A stretch of DNA of 64,000 bases from Maribacter litopenaei (GCF_025244665.1 NZ_CP104205.1:3283001-3347000); one strand, 5' to 3'. Positions 22,811 to 33,230 are shown, counted from the first letter of the stretch. Numbers and translations are program-made. Notes: generated by a model not told the origin, from the letters alone.

Positions 22811-23878
22811 TTATTTTTTGGCGGTTGTATTTTCTGATTTACTCTTCTCCAGGGTGAAGGAAAACTCGGAGCCCACATCTTCGGAACTTTCTACATAGAT
22901 TTTTTCACCATGCGCTTCTATTACATGTTTTACAATGGACAAGCCAAGGCCGCTTCCCCCTTCCTTTCTACTTCCACTGGGGTCTACCCGATAAAAACGC
23001 TCAAACAACCTAGGCAGATGATTGGCTGGTATGCCCTCCCCATTATCGGTTACCCGTACAATGACTTTATTCTTAACCAAATTTTCCACACTTACCTCGG
23101 TAGTACCATTCTCATTTCCATATTTAATGGAATTAACGAGTAGATTGGTCAACACCTGTTGAATTTTTTCTTTGTCGGCATACACCATAATGGGTTTGGT
23201 ATAAGCCATATCAAAAGTGAGGACAATTTTCTTTTTGCTGGCCCTCATCTCCGGAAGGTCAAACACGTTTTGGATAAGTTCAATGATATTGAAATTTTCC
23301 TTTTCCAATCGAAGGTCTCCCACTTCCAACTTTGTAATCAGATCTAGATCCCTAACAATGTAAATAAGTCTTTCCACCGCCTTATTGGCCCTGGACAAGT
23401 ATTTTTTCCGAATATTCTTATCATCAATGGCTCGATCTAAAAGCGTTTCCAAATATCCTTGAGCCGTAAATAATGGTGTTTTGAGTTCATGGGATACGTT
23501 ACCTAAAAAGTCCCGACGGTATTCTTCCCTGATTTTTAGCGTATCGATTTCAATCTTCTTGTCCTTGGCAAATTTTTCAATTTCTGCGGTCAAGGTTCGC
23601 ATATCCGTGGTTACTGGATTAGTGAAAAGAGGTGTGGACTCCAACAATTCCACATCATCGTAAATCTTCTTAATTCGGCGATAAATAAAACGTTCAATCC
23701 TAAGTTGAAGGGTAATAAAGGAAAGTACAAAAATAAGAGCTGTGGCAATACCCAATAGCGACCAGTTCATCAAATTGAAAAGCCATAACAGACTCCCAAA
23801 AACTAAAAAAGAAATAACACCTATATAAAATGCAGATCTAAAGGCAAACCTATAGGACTTTTTTGAACGTACCGGCAT
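22811..23878 (-). CDS. phoR: PhoR-like sensor histidine kinase
   Basis: This is a 355-residue kinase with two adjacent membrane helices (about 10-35 and 37-52), a linker, the H-box FLGNVSHELKTPLF and ATPase motifs NLLVNSIKYG, DNGEGIP and GSGLGLSIVKHVI. It overlaps the response regulator stop by one base (TAATG), so translation is coupled. Flavobacterial PhoR proteins of this compact form sense phosphate status; the assignment rests on architecture and gene order. Confidence 0.92.
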   Translation of the reverse strand: MPVRSKKSYRFAFRSAFYIGVISFLVFGSLLWLFNLMNWSLLGIATALIFVLSFITLQLRIERFIYRRIKKIYDDVELLESTPLFTNPVTTDMRTLTAEIEKFAKDKKIEIDTLKIREEYRRDFLGNVSHELKTPLFTAQGYLETLLDRAIDDKNIRKKYLSRANKAVERLIYIVRDLDLITKLEVGDLRLEKENFNIIELIQNVFDLPEMRASKKKIVLTFDMAYTKPIMVYADKEKIQQVLTNLLVNSIKYGNENGTTEVSVENLVKNKVIVRVTDNGEGIPANHLPRLFERFYRVDPSGSRKEGGSGLGLSIVKHVIEAHGEKIYVESSEDVGSEFSFTLEKSKSENTTAKK

Positions 23879-24564
23879 TATAACACAAACTTATAGCCTA
23901 CTCCCTTAACGGTCTTAAAATGATCTTCCCCGATTTTCTCTCTTAATTTTCGGATATGGACGTCTATGGTCCTTCCACCTACAACGACCTCGTTACCCCA
24001 TACCTTGTCCAAAATGACCTCACGCTTAAATACTTTATTAGGTTTTGAGGTCAACAGGGCCAAAAGCTCGAACTCCTTTCGAGGAAGAATTATCTCTTCA
24101 CCTTGGTTTATGATCTTATATTCCTCCCTATTGATGACAATGTCCCCTACTTTGGTAATATCTTCTTGGGGGCCATCCTCTTTGGACAATCGTCTTAGCA
24201 AGGCATTTACCTTGCTCACCAAAACTTTTGGTTTTATAGGCTTGGTAATATAGTCATCGGCTCCTGCATCAAAACCGGCAACTTGTGAATAATCTTCACC
24301 ACGAGCCGTTAGGAAGGTAATAATGGTATTTTCCAAACCGGGAGTCTTCCTCATGATTTCGCACGCCTCAATACCATCCATCTCGGGCATCATTACATCT
24401 AGGATGATCAAATCCGGCTGCTTCTTTTTGGCTTTGGAAACCCCTTCTGCACCATTTTTTGCCGTGATAATTTCATATCCCTCAGAGGAAAGGTTATAAC
24501 TCAAAATCTCCAAAATATCCGGTTCATCATCTACTAAAAGTATGGTAATATCCTTTTTTTTCAT
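23878..24564 (-). CDS. phoB: PhoB-like OmpR-family response regulator
   Basis: This is a 228-residue regulator from the ATG at 24564. The receiver domain holds DDEPD, phospho-acceptor D in LIILDVMMP and the conserved K in YITKPIKP. A winged-helix domain follows, ending in GGRTIDVHIRKLREKIG and TVKGVGYKF. It is co-transcribed with phoR. The adjacent divergent TonB receptor gene, with tandem repeats in its upstream region, is a plausible target. Confidence 0.94.
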   Translation of the reverse strand: MKKKDITILLVDDEPDILEILSYNLSSEGYEIITAKNGAEGVSKAKKKQPDLIILDVMMPEMDGIEACEIMRKTPGLENTIITFLTARGEDYSQVAGFDAGADDYITKPIKPKVLVSKVNALLRRLSKEDGPQEDITKVGDIVINREEYKIINQGEEIILPRKEFELLALLTSKPNKVFKREVILDKVWGNEVVVGGRTIDVHIRKLREKIGEDHFKTVKGVGYKFVL

Positions 24565-24668
24565 CAATGTCTTTTTGTTTGGTTCTATAGGATCAGATGC
24601 AACTAATTAGTACTCAATACTAATGTTTTAGCCGTATTTATTGAAATTTTTAGTCTCGGCTAATTTAT

Positions 24669-24676
24669 CAAAAGTA
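24669..24676 (-). promoter_or_regulatory. Probable -7 element of the phoB-phoR operon
   Basis: The minus strand reads TACTTTTG, a full match to the Bacteroidota -7 consensus TAnnTTTG. No clear -33 TTG is visible at the right distance; a T-rich run lies there instead. It would give a leader of about 100 bases. Confidence 0.4.
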
Positions 24677-24703
24677 CAGATAATACGCTTATCTAAAAAT
24701 CGC

Positions 24704-24740
24704 TTAACGTTGATTTAATATAGTAACGTTTAGGTAACAT
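24704..24740. promoter_or_regulatory. Tandem TAACRT repeats, Pho-box-like, between phoB and the TonB receptor gene
   Basis: TTAACGT (24704-24710), GTAACGT (24723-24729) and GTAACAT (24734-24740) occur in the same orientation. The last two are spaced by 11 bases, the period of PhoB half-sites in Pho boxes. The first is 19 bases from the second, which does not fit that period. The position between phoB and a receptor gene makes PhoB binding plausible but unproven. Confidence 0.35.
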
Positions 24741-24827
24741 TTTTGCAAACCATATTTAACATGGTCGTAACCGGACTTTTACAACCCCTAGCGTTCTTTG
24801 CGCAAGATTTTAGAGATCATACAAACA

Positions 24828-27654
24828 ATGAAAAATTTTTTAATAGGTATACTATTTATTATCAGTGCAGGAGTCACTGCACAGAGCACCGGTTCTATAG
24901 TTGGAAAGCTAACGGACAAGGAATACAATGATGAACCACTTGCTTTTGCTAACATATTAATTAAAGGCACTACGAAGGGTGCCACTTCTGATTTTGACGG
25001 ACTTTATGAAATTGACAACCTTGAACCTGGCATTTATGTCGTTGTCTTCAGTTATTTAGGTTACGAAACCATAGAAGTGCCTGGAGTAAATGTGGAAGCG
25101 GGAAAGGTGACCACTGTTAATGTACCCATGAGTGCATCAGAAGGAATGGCTTTGGAAGAAGTTACGGTAGTTACAACATCAAGAAAAGACTCTGAGGTTG
25201 CCCTGTTATTGCAACAAAAAAATGCCTCTATAATGCAAGAGGCAATTAGTGCGGAAGCATTAACATTAAAAGGTATAGATGATGCTGCCGCTGCGGTCGC
25301 GCAAATTTCGGGTATTTCAAAACAGCAAGGCTCGAGCAATGTATATGTTAGGGGATTAGGTGATAGGTATCAAAACACTACTATGAACGGTCTGTCACTG
25401 CCATCCAATGATGTAAACAAAAAGAATATCAATTTAGATTTATTTGCCTCAAGCATTATTGAGAATGTATCTGTAAGTAAAGCGTACAATAGCTCATATT
25501 ATTCAGATTTTGCAGCGGGTAACGTTAATATTAAGTCCAAAGAGTATACTGGTAACGGATATTTTGATATTTCTATTGGTAGTGGCCTAAACACGAACGC
25601 CTATGGAGAGGATTTTTATAAAAGTGAGGGAACTAGCGCTTATGGCTTTTATAATAGATATGACAACAACCCTTTCGCCGTTGTTCTTTCTCATGGTGTT
25701 GACCCGGAAAATTCATGGGACCCTATCAATTTAAATGGAGCGGTCGAGGGAGGTTACTCTTTCAATTTTGAAAATGAATCGAGATTGAGCTTCTTTGCAT
25801 CCGCCGGATTTGATAGCGGATATCAGTTGTTGAAAGGACCTGCTAGGGATTTCACCAATGTATTGAAAGTGGATTTCCCAAATGTTGAGGAGTATGCCTA
25901 TAAAACATCCACAACGGCACTTCTAAATACTACCTATAAAATTAATAACGACCATAAAATCAATTATAACAGCCTGTTTATAAATAGTGCAACAGACGCC
26001 GTTGGTTTTTATGGTGTTAACGGACAAGGTAAAAATAGGGATGCCATTTTGGATACCGACCAAGGATTCTATATTATGAACGTTCAGTTCAATCAAGATA
26101 TGATATTTGTGAACCAATTAACAGGTCAGCATATCTTTGATGAAAAATTTAGCCTAGACTGGGGTACGGGTTATAATAAGGTTTTTTCCTATGAACCTGA
26201 CAGGAAGAGGATAACCTTGGAGAATTATCAATTTGCATTAGATAGTGATCCTTCCACAAATCCTGTTTTCTACACCAATATTCCTTTTGATAATCAGCGT
26301 TTTTTTCAAGATATAGAGGACGATGAATTAAACAGTTTTATCAATTTAACCTACAAACCCTCCGAAAATATCACTTGGAATTTTGGATATAACGGTAGAA
26401 CAAAAGAAAGAAATTTCAGCAGTATTAGATACGGATATGATATACAGGATAGGGACGGTAATCCCGTAACCGATGTAAACAATTTCAATAGCATATTCAA
26501 TGTAAACAACATTAATATTCCAAGTGGAAGTGGTATTTACAACTTATTGGTCTTAAACCCAATAAACAATGAAATTGGTAATGTCAATAGGCCTGGATTA
26601 CCGGAAAACACTTATAAAGGTAATCCGGATATTCATGCCGGATTCATCACAGCAACCGTTAAGGCCGGTGAGAAATGGACATTTATACCTGGTTTTAGGG
26701 CTGAGTCCTTTAGTCAAAAAGTACAATATGATGTAATCAACATAAGGCCGGATGATCCGGGAATTAGAACGGTATATGAGAATTTATTCTTACCCAGTTT
26801 AAATATCAAATATACATTGAACGATGATTCCAATATTAGGTTCGCTTTTAGTAAAACGGCCTCATTTCCCGAGTTCAAGGAAGCTGCACCTTTTGTTTAC
26901 GAATCCGTTACACAACGAGTTGGGGGTAATCCGGACCTTTTAGGGGGTCTAGATGGTACAGGTGCAACGTATTCCGATGTATATAATTTTGATTTAAAAT
27001 ATGAATGGTTCCGTGAACGTGGAGAAATAATCTCTTTGGCAGCATTTGCCAAGACTATCAATGATCCCGTGAACAGGGTCGTTGCCGCGGATGCCACTGG
27101 AACACAACGTTATTTTAGAACAGGAGATAGAGCGGATGTTTACGGGGTAGAACTTGAGCTTAGAAAGAATCTTTTAATGGATGAGGACGAGAATGCCATA
27201 GTTTCCTTAGGTTTAAATACCGCATATACGAAGACAAAACAAGATTTAAAAGATATTCCTGCCGGGGACTTGAACACCTTTGGAACCTCATTTGATAGGG
27301 ACTCCGATGAATTGGAGGGGGCTTCTCCTTTTATTATCAACACAGATATCAATTATAGCCCAACTTTTGGAAACTATAAACCAAAAGCAACGCTAGCTTA
27401 CTCCTATTTCTCAGATAGAATATTCTCCTTAGGAGCTGGTAGTTTGGGGAATATTGTAGAAAAGGCCGTTCCAACGCTCAATTTCATCTCGGAAAAATTC
27501 CTTTGGAGACAATTTTGAGGCAAACCTTTCAGCAAAAAACTTATTGAATCCAGATATAAGTTTAGTAAGGGAAGGTACTGATCAAGGGGACATTGTTATT
27601 AGAGAATATAACCTTGGATTAAACATAGGACTAACACTCAAGTATAAATTTTAA
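24828..27654 (+). CDS. TonB-dependent receptor with carboxypeptidase-like domain (one frameshift)
   Basis: This outer membrane receptor has 941 residues when repaired. I take the ATG at 24828: it gives a clean signal peptide (MKNFLIGILFIISAGVTAQ). A carboxypeptidase D regulatory-like domain follows (about 20-105), then plug domain features (VYVRGLGDRYQNTTMNGL) and a beta-barrel ending in YKF. An extra base at 27487-27492 (TCTCGG) cuts off the last strands; correction restores SAKNLLNPDISLV. It is followed by a lipoprotein gene, a pair often seen for uptake of a specific nutrient. Next to phoBR, phosphate-containing substrates are a reasonable guess. Confidence 0.9.
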
Positions 27655-27674
27655 TTTTTAATAGATTCTGAATA

Positions 27675-28865
27675 ATGAAAAACAACTTATTACTTTTATG
27701 TATAGCTGCTGGCCTTTTTTGGTCATGCGAAAGCGATGACACCGCTGAAATCGTTATTAACGATAATAGCGTTGTAAACAACACTACTAATAACACTACC
27801 GGAGGGGAAGAAACCCCGGAGGAAACAACCGTAAACTTAAGTGGTGTTTACACTGAGAATATTACTTTGGATCCAACAATTGAATATATTGTTACCGGTC
27901 CCGTATTGATTGCCAATGGCGCTACATTAACCGTGCCTGCGGGTATGACCATTAAAGCTCAGCCTGTTGGCGTTAATGCTTACATCGCCATTCAACAAGG
28001 TGGTAGAATTATTGCCGACGGTTCTGCTAGTGAACCTATCGTTTTTACCTCTAATGCCGCATCACCTGCTTCGGTGATTGGGGTGGAATTGTTCTTTGTG
28101 GAAGAGCTCCTATTAACTCTACTCCTGATGGTTCAGAAGATACTGCAACTTCAGAGGTAGGAAGTCTTTCCTATGGAGGTAACAACCCGACCGATAATAG
28201 TGGAATCTTGGAATACGTGCGTATCGAATATGCTGGTGGTGCGATTGATGGAAACGCGGAGTTGAACGGTCTTTCCGTTTACGGTGTAGGTAGTGCAACC
28301 ACTATTGATTATGTTCAGGTATACGAAGGATCCGATGACGGATTCGAGTTTTTTGGCGGTACTGTAAGCGCAAGCCACTTGGTCGTAGTTAACTCTGAGG
28401 ACGATTCCATAGACTGGACAGAAGGATTTATTGGAACTTTGACCGACGTATATGTACAGCATGGAACAGCACACGATAAAGCTTTTGAATGTGATGGTTT
28501 CAATACCGATTTTAGCAACGAAGGCGGTTATTTCTCAAAACCAACCGTTACGAATGTTACCATCGTAGGTGCTAACGATGCTAGTGAAGCTATCCGGTTA
28601 AGAGCTGGTACACAAGGAATTTTTACCAACATGGTATTCAATGATTTTGACGAAGCTTTCGATCTTGATGATGCCGATACCGGAACGGGAGTTCTAAGTG
28701 GGGATTTAAATGTAACCGATGCTACATTTAACAATGTAACCACAAAACTAAAAAATGATACGGGTGCCGTATTTACTGAAGCAGAATTTATATCTCGGAG
28801 ATGGTAACGGAACTGGTACCGATATCGCTACTTGGGGTGCGGGTTGGACCGTAGGTATCAACTAA
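27675..28865 (+). CDS. Secreted lipoprotein, beta-helix-like (two frameshifts)
   Basis: This is a 396-residue surface or periplasmic lipoprotein when repaired. The signal ends in GLFWSCESDD, with lipidation at Cys, followed by an Asn/Thr-rich linker and a long run of short beta-strand repeats (VLIANGATLTVPAGMTIKA; YVQVYEGSDDGFEFFGGT) that resemble right-handed parallel beta-helices. A G is missing near 28072, joining AASPAS to GDWGGIVLCGRAP. An extra base at 28793-28798 (TCTCGG) truncates the end; repaired it ends WGAGWTVGIN. The homologous Bacteroidota proteins are mostly uncharacterised. It is probably the partner of the upstream receptor. Confidence 0.82.
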
Positions 28866-28887
28866 AAGTATATTTAAATTAATATCT

Positions 28888-28926
28888 AAAAAGCCGGTCC
28901 GCGATAGCTATCGCGACCGGCTTTTT
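28888..28926 (+). terminator. Rho-independent terminator after the lipoprotein gene
   Basis: A long hairpin pairs AAAAAGCCGGTC-CGCGATAG with CTATCGCGACCGGCTTTTT, with a single unpaired C in the left arm, followed by a T-run. It closes the receptor-lipoprotein operon. The lone bulge may be another single-base sequence error. Confidence 0.88.
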
Positions 28927-28965
28927 GCATTTCATCGAAAAATTTAAAGAAAGGATTCTATCGTA

Positions 28966-28997
28966 TTGACATTCAGGTTCTATAATTCCTATATTTG
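28966..28997 (+). promoter_or_regulatory. Promoter of the first T9SS-domain small protein
   Basis: TTGAC (28966-28970) is followed after 19 bases by TATATTTG (28990-28997), a full match to the Bacteroidota promoter TTG-N19-TAnnTTTG. The expected start near 29004 lies about 20 bases before the ATG at 29025. Confidence 0.75.
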
Positions 28998-29024
28998 TGG
29001 CATAGCATTTGTAACCAGCTATAT

Positions 29025-29334
29025 ATGAAGCACCTTTACCTCATTGTTTTCTTACTTTTTTTCGCTGTCGGTTTTGGACAAAGCTCCCAAAATCAAGGGG
29101 ACATAGAGGGTTTTAGTATGTATCCCAACCCGGTTACAAATGGTAAGGTTTACATTACCACGGCCAATAACGCCCCTAAGGAAATCTTTGTATACGACGT
29201 CTTTGGAACCTTAATCCTCAAGACTACAATTTTGGGTAAGGAATTGTCCTTGAACGATATGGATGCCGGCGTTTACGTCCTTAGAGTTTTTGAAAAAGGA
29301 TAAAATGGCGACCAGAAAGCTCATTGTCAAGTAA
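29025..29334 (+). CDS. Stand-alone T9SS type A C-terminal-domain protein (one frameshift)
   Basis: This is a 102-residue protein when repaired. The ATG at 29025 gives a signal peptide (MKHLYLIVFLLFFAVGFG). Nearly all the rest is a type A sorting domain: MYPNPVTNGKVYI, IFVYDVFGTLI, MDAGVYVLRV and the C-terminal KLIVK. An extra G near 29300 causes early stop after VFEKG. No cargo domain is present. It is about half identical by eye to the next gene, so the two are tandem duplicates. Function unknown. Confidence 0.8.
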
Positions 29335-29501
29335 ATTTCCCACTAATATCACAATTTCTTCCATCGATAATCGGTATTAAAAATCCGATGAATTGCAAGG
29401 GCTATTTTATTGACATACAAAATATTACAGTTCACAACATTTTTATTTTTACCCGCATCCATTGAAGTAACTTTATGGTGTTGATCCCAAATCAATGCCC
29501 T

Positions 29502-29825
29502 ATGAAAAAAATCTACTTTGTCCTAGTTATGGGATTTTCCTTCATGGTATATGGCCAAGACTCCATTGATTTTAGGAATCTAAAAAATGAGGAAATATCC
29601 GGTTTCAAACTATATCCAAACCCTGCCACTGCGGATATGGTCTATGTGACGACCGAAAAAAACGATACCAAGGAAATAAGAATCTATGATGTGTTCGGGG
29701 AATTAGTATTAACCGATCGTATTTCCAATAAAACCTTGGATATTTCCAGGCTTTCACCAGGCGTTTATGTGATCCAAGTAACGGAAAACAAAAAATCCAT
29801 CAACAGAAAGTTAGTGGTAAAGTAG
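29502..29825 (+). CDS. Stand-alone T9SS type A C-terminal-domain protein, second copy
   Basis: This is a 107-residue protein from the ATG at 29502, chosen because it starts the signal peptide MKKIYFVLVMGFSFMVYGQ. A short linker leads directly into the sorting domain: LYPNPATADMVYV, IRIYDVFGELV, LSPGVYVIQV and RKLVVK at the end. It is intact. Type A domains normally sit at the end of large secreted proteins and are cleaved during export; here the domain is almost the whole product. Confidence 0.85.
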   Translation: MKKIYFVLVMGFSFMVYGQDSIDFRNLKNEEISGFKLYPNPATADMVYVTTEKNDTKEIRIYDVFGELVLTDRISNKTLDISRLSPGVYVIQVTENKKSINRKLVVK

Positions 29826-29879
29826 TCTTTGCAATAGCCAAACTATTCCTCCTTACTACATTCTTTCTTAAGTGTTCTT

Positions 29880-29887
29880 TACCTTTG
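29880..29887 (+). promoter_or_regulatory. Probable -7 element of the LuxE-like gene
   Basis: TACCTTTG matches TAnnTTTG exactly, 17 bases before the ATG at 29905, leaving a very short leader. No TTG is found 19-20 bases upstream. Confidence 0.45.
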
Positions 29888-29904
29888 CGGGAATTTAATT
29901 TTCC

Positions 29905-30882
29905 ATGAATCTAGGAAGTATTTTTTCCATTTCATCCAAAACAGAATTTGAAGCCAAAAGCTTGGATATTTTCCGTTTCCAATACAAAAACAATGCTGTT
30001 TACCAAAGGTTCTGTAACTATTTAAATGTTGTACCACAACATGTTAATGCCCTTGAGAGCATACCCTTTCTTCCCATACAATTCTTTAAGGATTATAAAG
30101 TTGTAAGTACTTCACAAACGGACCAAGCCATTTTCACGAGTAGTGGAACTACGGGGGCTATTGTAAGTAAACACTACGTTTCAGACATCGCTCTATATCA
30201 GGAGAGCTTTTTAAAGGGCTTTGAAAGGTTTTATGGCCCTATAGAGGATTATTGCGTGTTGGCCCTTCTTCCGTCCTATCTTGAGCGGGAAGGTTCCTCT
30301 TTGGTTTATATGGTTAACGATTTAATTGAAAAGAGCAAGCATCCAAAAAGCGGGTTTTTTTTGAATGATTTTAGGATGTTAAAATCGGTTCTAATGGAAC
30401 TGGAGGCGAACAACCAAAAGACCCTATTAATAGGTGTTTCATTTGCACTTTTGGATTTTTCCGAAGAGTATCCGCTACAATTAAAAAACACCATTGTTAT
30501 GGAGACCGGCGGAATGAAAGGACGCAGAAAGGAATTGATTCGTAAGGAATTACACGAACAACTGAAAAAGGGATTTCAGATAGACCACATACATTCAGAG
30601 TACGGAATGACAGAATTACTTTCCCAAGCTTATTCCAAAGGAAATAGTCTTTTTGAATGTCCACCATGGATGAAAATATTGGTTAGGGATACCGAGGATC
30701 CTTTATCGTTATTACCCAATGGAAAGACAGGAGGCATTAATGTGATCGATCTTGCCAACATAAACTCCTGTTCCTTTATAGCAACCCAGGATTTGGGAAA
30801 ATTATATGATACTGAAAAATTTGAGGTCCTGGGACGTTTTGACCATTCGGATATTAGGGGTTGTAATTTGATGGCACTTTAA
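29905..30882 (+). CDS. LuxE-like acyl-protein synthetase / adenylate-forming enzyme
   Basis: This is a 325-residue protein of the LuxE-like branch of the adenylate-forming superfamily. The ATP-binding motif is FTSSGTTGA (about residues 74-82), with later family motifs TGGMKGRR and EYGMTELLSQAYS and the hinge region GRFDHSDIRGC near the C-terminus. It lacks the large acyl-CoA ligase C-terminal lobe. LuxE itself activates fatty acids for bioluminescence, but no other lux gene is near. In Bacteroidota such enzymes are widespread with unknown acyl acceptors. Confidence 0.82.
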   Translation: MNLGSIFSISSKTEFEAKSLDIFRFQYKNNAVYQRFCNYLNVVPQHVNALESIPFLPIQFFKDYKVVSTSQTDQAIFTSSGTTGAIVSKHYVSDIALYQESFLKGFERFYGPIEDYCVLALLPSYLEREGSSLVYMVNDLIEKSKHPKSGFFLNDFRMLKSVLMELEANNQKTLLIGVSFALLDFSEEYPLQLKNTIVMETGGMKGRRKELIRKELHEQLKKGFQIDHIHSEYGMTELLSQAYSKGNSLFECPPWMKILVRDTEDPLSLLPNGKTGGINVIDLANINSCSFIATQDLGKLYDTEKFEVLGRFDHSDIRGCNLMAL

Positions 30883-30884
30883 GT

Positions 30885-31327
30885 TCAATCTATTACAAGA
30901 TCATAATATAAATCTGAGCCATCACAAGCTTTCCACATACTTTCCAATTTTCTATTGGAAATATACCTAAGTATTTCAATCCCCTCATAGCTAAAGCAAC
31001 TAGTTGCCAATTCTTTACCGGTTGTAAATGTAAGTTCCAAATAATCAGCATCGTCATTATCAAATTCTACCATTTCAAAGGTCCCTGTCGCTTCTAAAAC
31101 AGTACCATTCTGTTCCCTACTTTTTAGGAAGGAACCGTCCGGATTAAAAACGTAATATTCCTGCCACTCCATTTCCTCCCCTTTGGTAGAATATTTCACC
31201 CAACTTGATGCCATTTCTACAAGCACCCATTTCTGACTTGAAAATTGCAAGTCCTTTCCCTTTAAAACTAAGTCATCGCTTGTACATCCAATTACAAGTA
31301 TGATTGACAATAGTATCCGAAAGTCAT
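30885..31327 (-). CDS. Lipocalin-like lipoprotein (one frameshift in the signal peptide)
   Basis: This is a small lipoprotein, 147 residues when repaired. The visible frame lacks an ATG, but the ATG at 31327 with one C restored near 31318 gives MTFRILLSIILVIGCTSDD, a regular lipoprotein signal with lipidation at Cys. The mature part (SSQKWVLVEMASSWVKYST; YVFNPDGSFLKSRE) follows a lipocalin-like pattern seen in many Bacteroidota lipoproteins. Convergent with the LuxE-like gene, with a 2-base gap. Function unknown. Confidence 0.7.
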
Positions 31328-31443
31328 CCTTTCACAATTAAGCAGGTTTTATTTCTTCATTTAAGATACTACAAATTTAGATCGGTTGCGTTAAGACAAT
31401 GTGAAGTATTATAAACCAGTTTTTTACTTTTAAAAGTTCAGGT

Positions 31444-31833
31444 TCAAGGTCTTATAAAGTAGTATGCCACCTCATCATCAGCAATATTGGGATTGTCCAA
31501 ATATACCAAGGACAACTGACGCCCTTTTACCTGAAATTGATAACTGGTACCGTCCGTGAAATCGAGAATGTTGTTTTGTCCACCATAATAATATTCCCCA
31601 GCTTCCTTGAAAAATTGACTGGTGCCTTCATTAATGACAGTAAGCTTGCTGTTTTCAACATCAAAGAACAATTTTGTTTCGGAAAAATCAGTCTCAGGGT
31701 CAAATCCACAAAAACAACTTATTTCCTGTAACATCCATTCCCCATGTAATGCAGCATCTTGTATAACAGGGTCATTTTCAGAATCACAAGAGAGCAGTAC
31801 AATTGAAACTATAAACAACAAAATTCTCTTCAT
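31444..31833 (-). CDS. Lipoprotein, lipocalin-like, 129 residues
   Basis: The ATG at 31833 gives a lipoprotein signal (MKRILLFIVSIVLLSCDSEND). The mature protein starts with LHGEWMLQEISCFCGFD and contains short beta-strands with a FYIRP-like C-terminus (VAYYFIRP). It resembles the small lipocalin-like lipoproteins common in flavobacteria. It lies 43 bases from the tyrS stop on the same strand. Function unknown. Confidence 0.78.
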   Translation of the reverse strand: MKRILLFIVSIVLLSCDSENDPVIQDAALHGEWMLQEISCFCGFDPETDFSETKLFFDVENSKLTVINEGTSQFFKEAGEYYYGGQNNILDFTDGTSYQFQVKGRQLSLVYLDNPNIADDEVAYYFIRP

Positions 31834-31876
31834 TGCTACACTTTCCAAGAAGATGAAAAAATCAAATAAAGGTTGC

Positions 31877-33174
31877 CTATTGTGTAACGGTAAGTACGAA
31901 ATAATTCTTTTTACCTCGTTGGAGTAGTACAAACTTCCCATTGATAAGGTCTTCCTTACTAAGGATATAGTCTTCTTTGACCTTTTCCTTGTTAACAGAA
32001 ATAGAATTTTGTTTTAACTCACGTCTAGCTTCGCCATTAGAACCCAAAAAACCTGTCCGGGCGGATAGCGCAGCAATCATGTCCAGGCCGTTTTCCAAAG
32101 ATTCCATGGGAATCTCAGCTTGCGGAACGCCTTCAAAGACGTCCAAAAAGGTTTTTTCATTCAGTCCTTTGAGATCTTGAGATGTAGATTTACCAAAAAG
32201 AATGTCGCTGGCCTTTACCGCATTTTCCAAATCCTCCTTGGAATGGACCATTTCAGTAATTTCTTCGGCCAATTTCCTTTGAAGCAATCTTAGGTGAGGG
32301 GCTGCAGAATGTTCGGCGACGAGACTCTCTATTTCCTCTTTGGAAAGGAAGGTAAAAATCTTTATATATTTTTCTGCATCCGCATCCGAAGTGTTGAGCC
32401 AGTACTGATAAAACTTGTAAGGGGAAGTCCTTTCAGCATCCAGCCAAACATTTCCGCTTTCTGTCTTTCCAAATTTAGTACCGTCGGCCTTGGTGATCAA
32501 AGGACAGGTTAGGGCATACCCTTTTCCTCCACCAATTCTTCTAATAAGTTCAGTACCTGTTGTGATATTACCCCACTGATCACTACCTCCCATCTGTAAG
32601 GTACAATTGTAGGTTCTGTATAGATGAAGAAAATCGTACCCCTGCACCAGCTGATAGGTGAATTCCGTAAAAGACATTCCTTCCTTTGCTTCGGCAGAAA
32701 GTCGCTTTTTCACGGAGTCTTTCGCCATCATATAGTTGACAGTAATATGCTTGCCAACATCACGGATAAAATCCAAAAAGGAAAAGTCCTTCATCCAGTC
32801 ATAATTGTTGACTAATAAAGCAGCATTTTCGGCGTCGCTTTCAAAATCCAGGAACCTAGCTAATTGATTTTTTAATGCCTCCTGATTATGCCTTAAGGTA
32901 GCCTCATCCAATAGGTTACGCTCTGCGGATTTGCCGGAAGGTCCCCTATCATCCCAGTAGCACCGCCCACCAAAGCTATAGGTTTGTGTCCGGCCAACTG
33001 AAAGTGCCTTAACATCATGACCCCAACCAAATGGCCTATGTGCAAGGAATCTGCAGTTGGGTCTATTCCAACATAGGCAGATTGCATTCCTTCCATAAGA
33101 TATTCCTCCGTTCCGGGCATTGCATCGTGTAACATTCCCCTCCATTCCAACTCCTTTACAAAGTTTGAAGCCAT
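31877..33174 (-). CDS. tyrS: Tyrosyl-tRNA synthetase (one frameshift)
   Basis: This class I synthetase charges tRNA-Tyr; it has 432 residues when repaired. The ATG at 33174 gives [15 protein letters not shown]. The HIGH motif reads LHIGHLVG and the KMSKS motif KFGKT (in [15 protein letters not shown]). An S4 RNA-binding domain ends the protein ([19 protein letters not shown]). One base is missing near 32940 (GACCCT read as GACCT). The gene is essential in most bacteria, so the break almost certainly reflects sequence error. Confidence 0.96.
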
Positions 33175-33199
33175 TGATATATTTCTTTTTAATTCACTG

Positions 33200-33230
33200 C
33201 AAATATAAAAGGAAAATTGCCGCTGATCAA
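33200..33230 (-). promoter_or_regulatory. Promoter of tyrS
   Basis: On the minus strand TTG (33228-33230) precedes TATATTTG (33200-33207) with a 20-base spacer, close to the Bacteroidota consensus. The expected start near 33193 leaves a leader of about 20 bases before the ATG at 33174. Confidence 0.7.
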
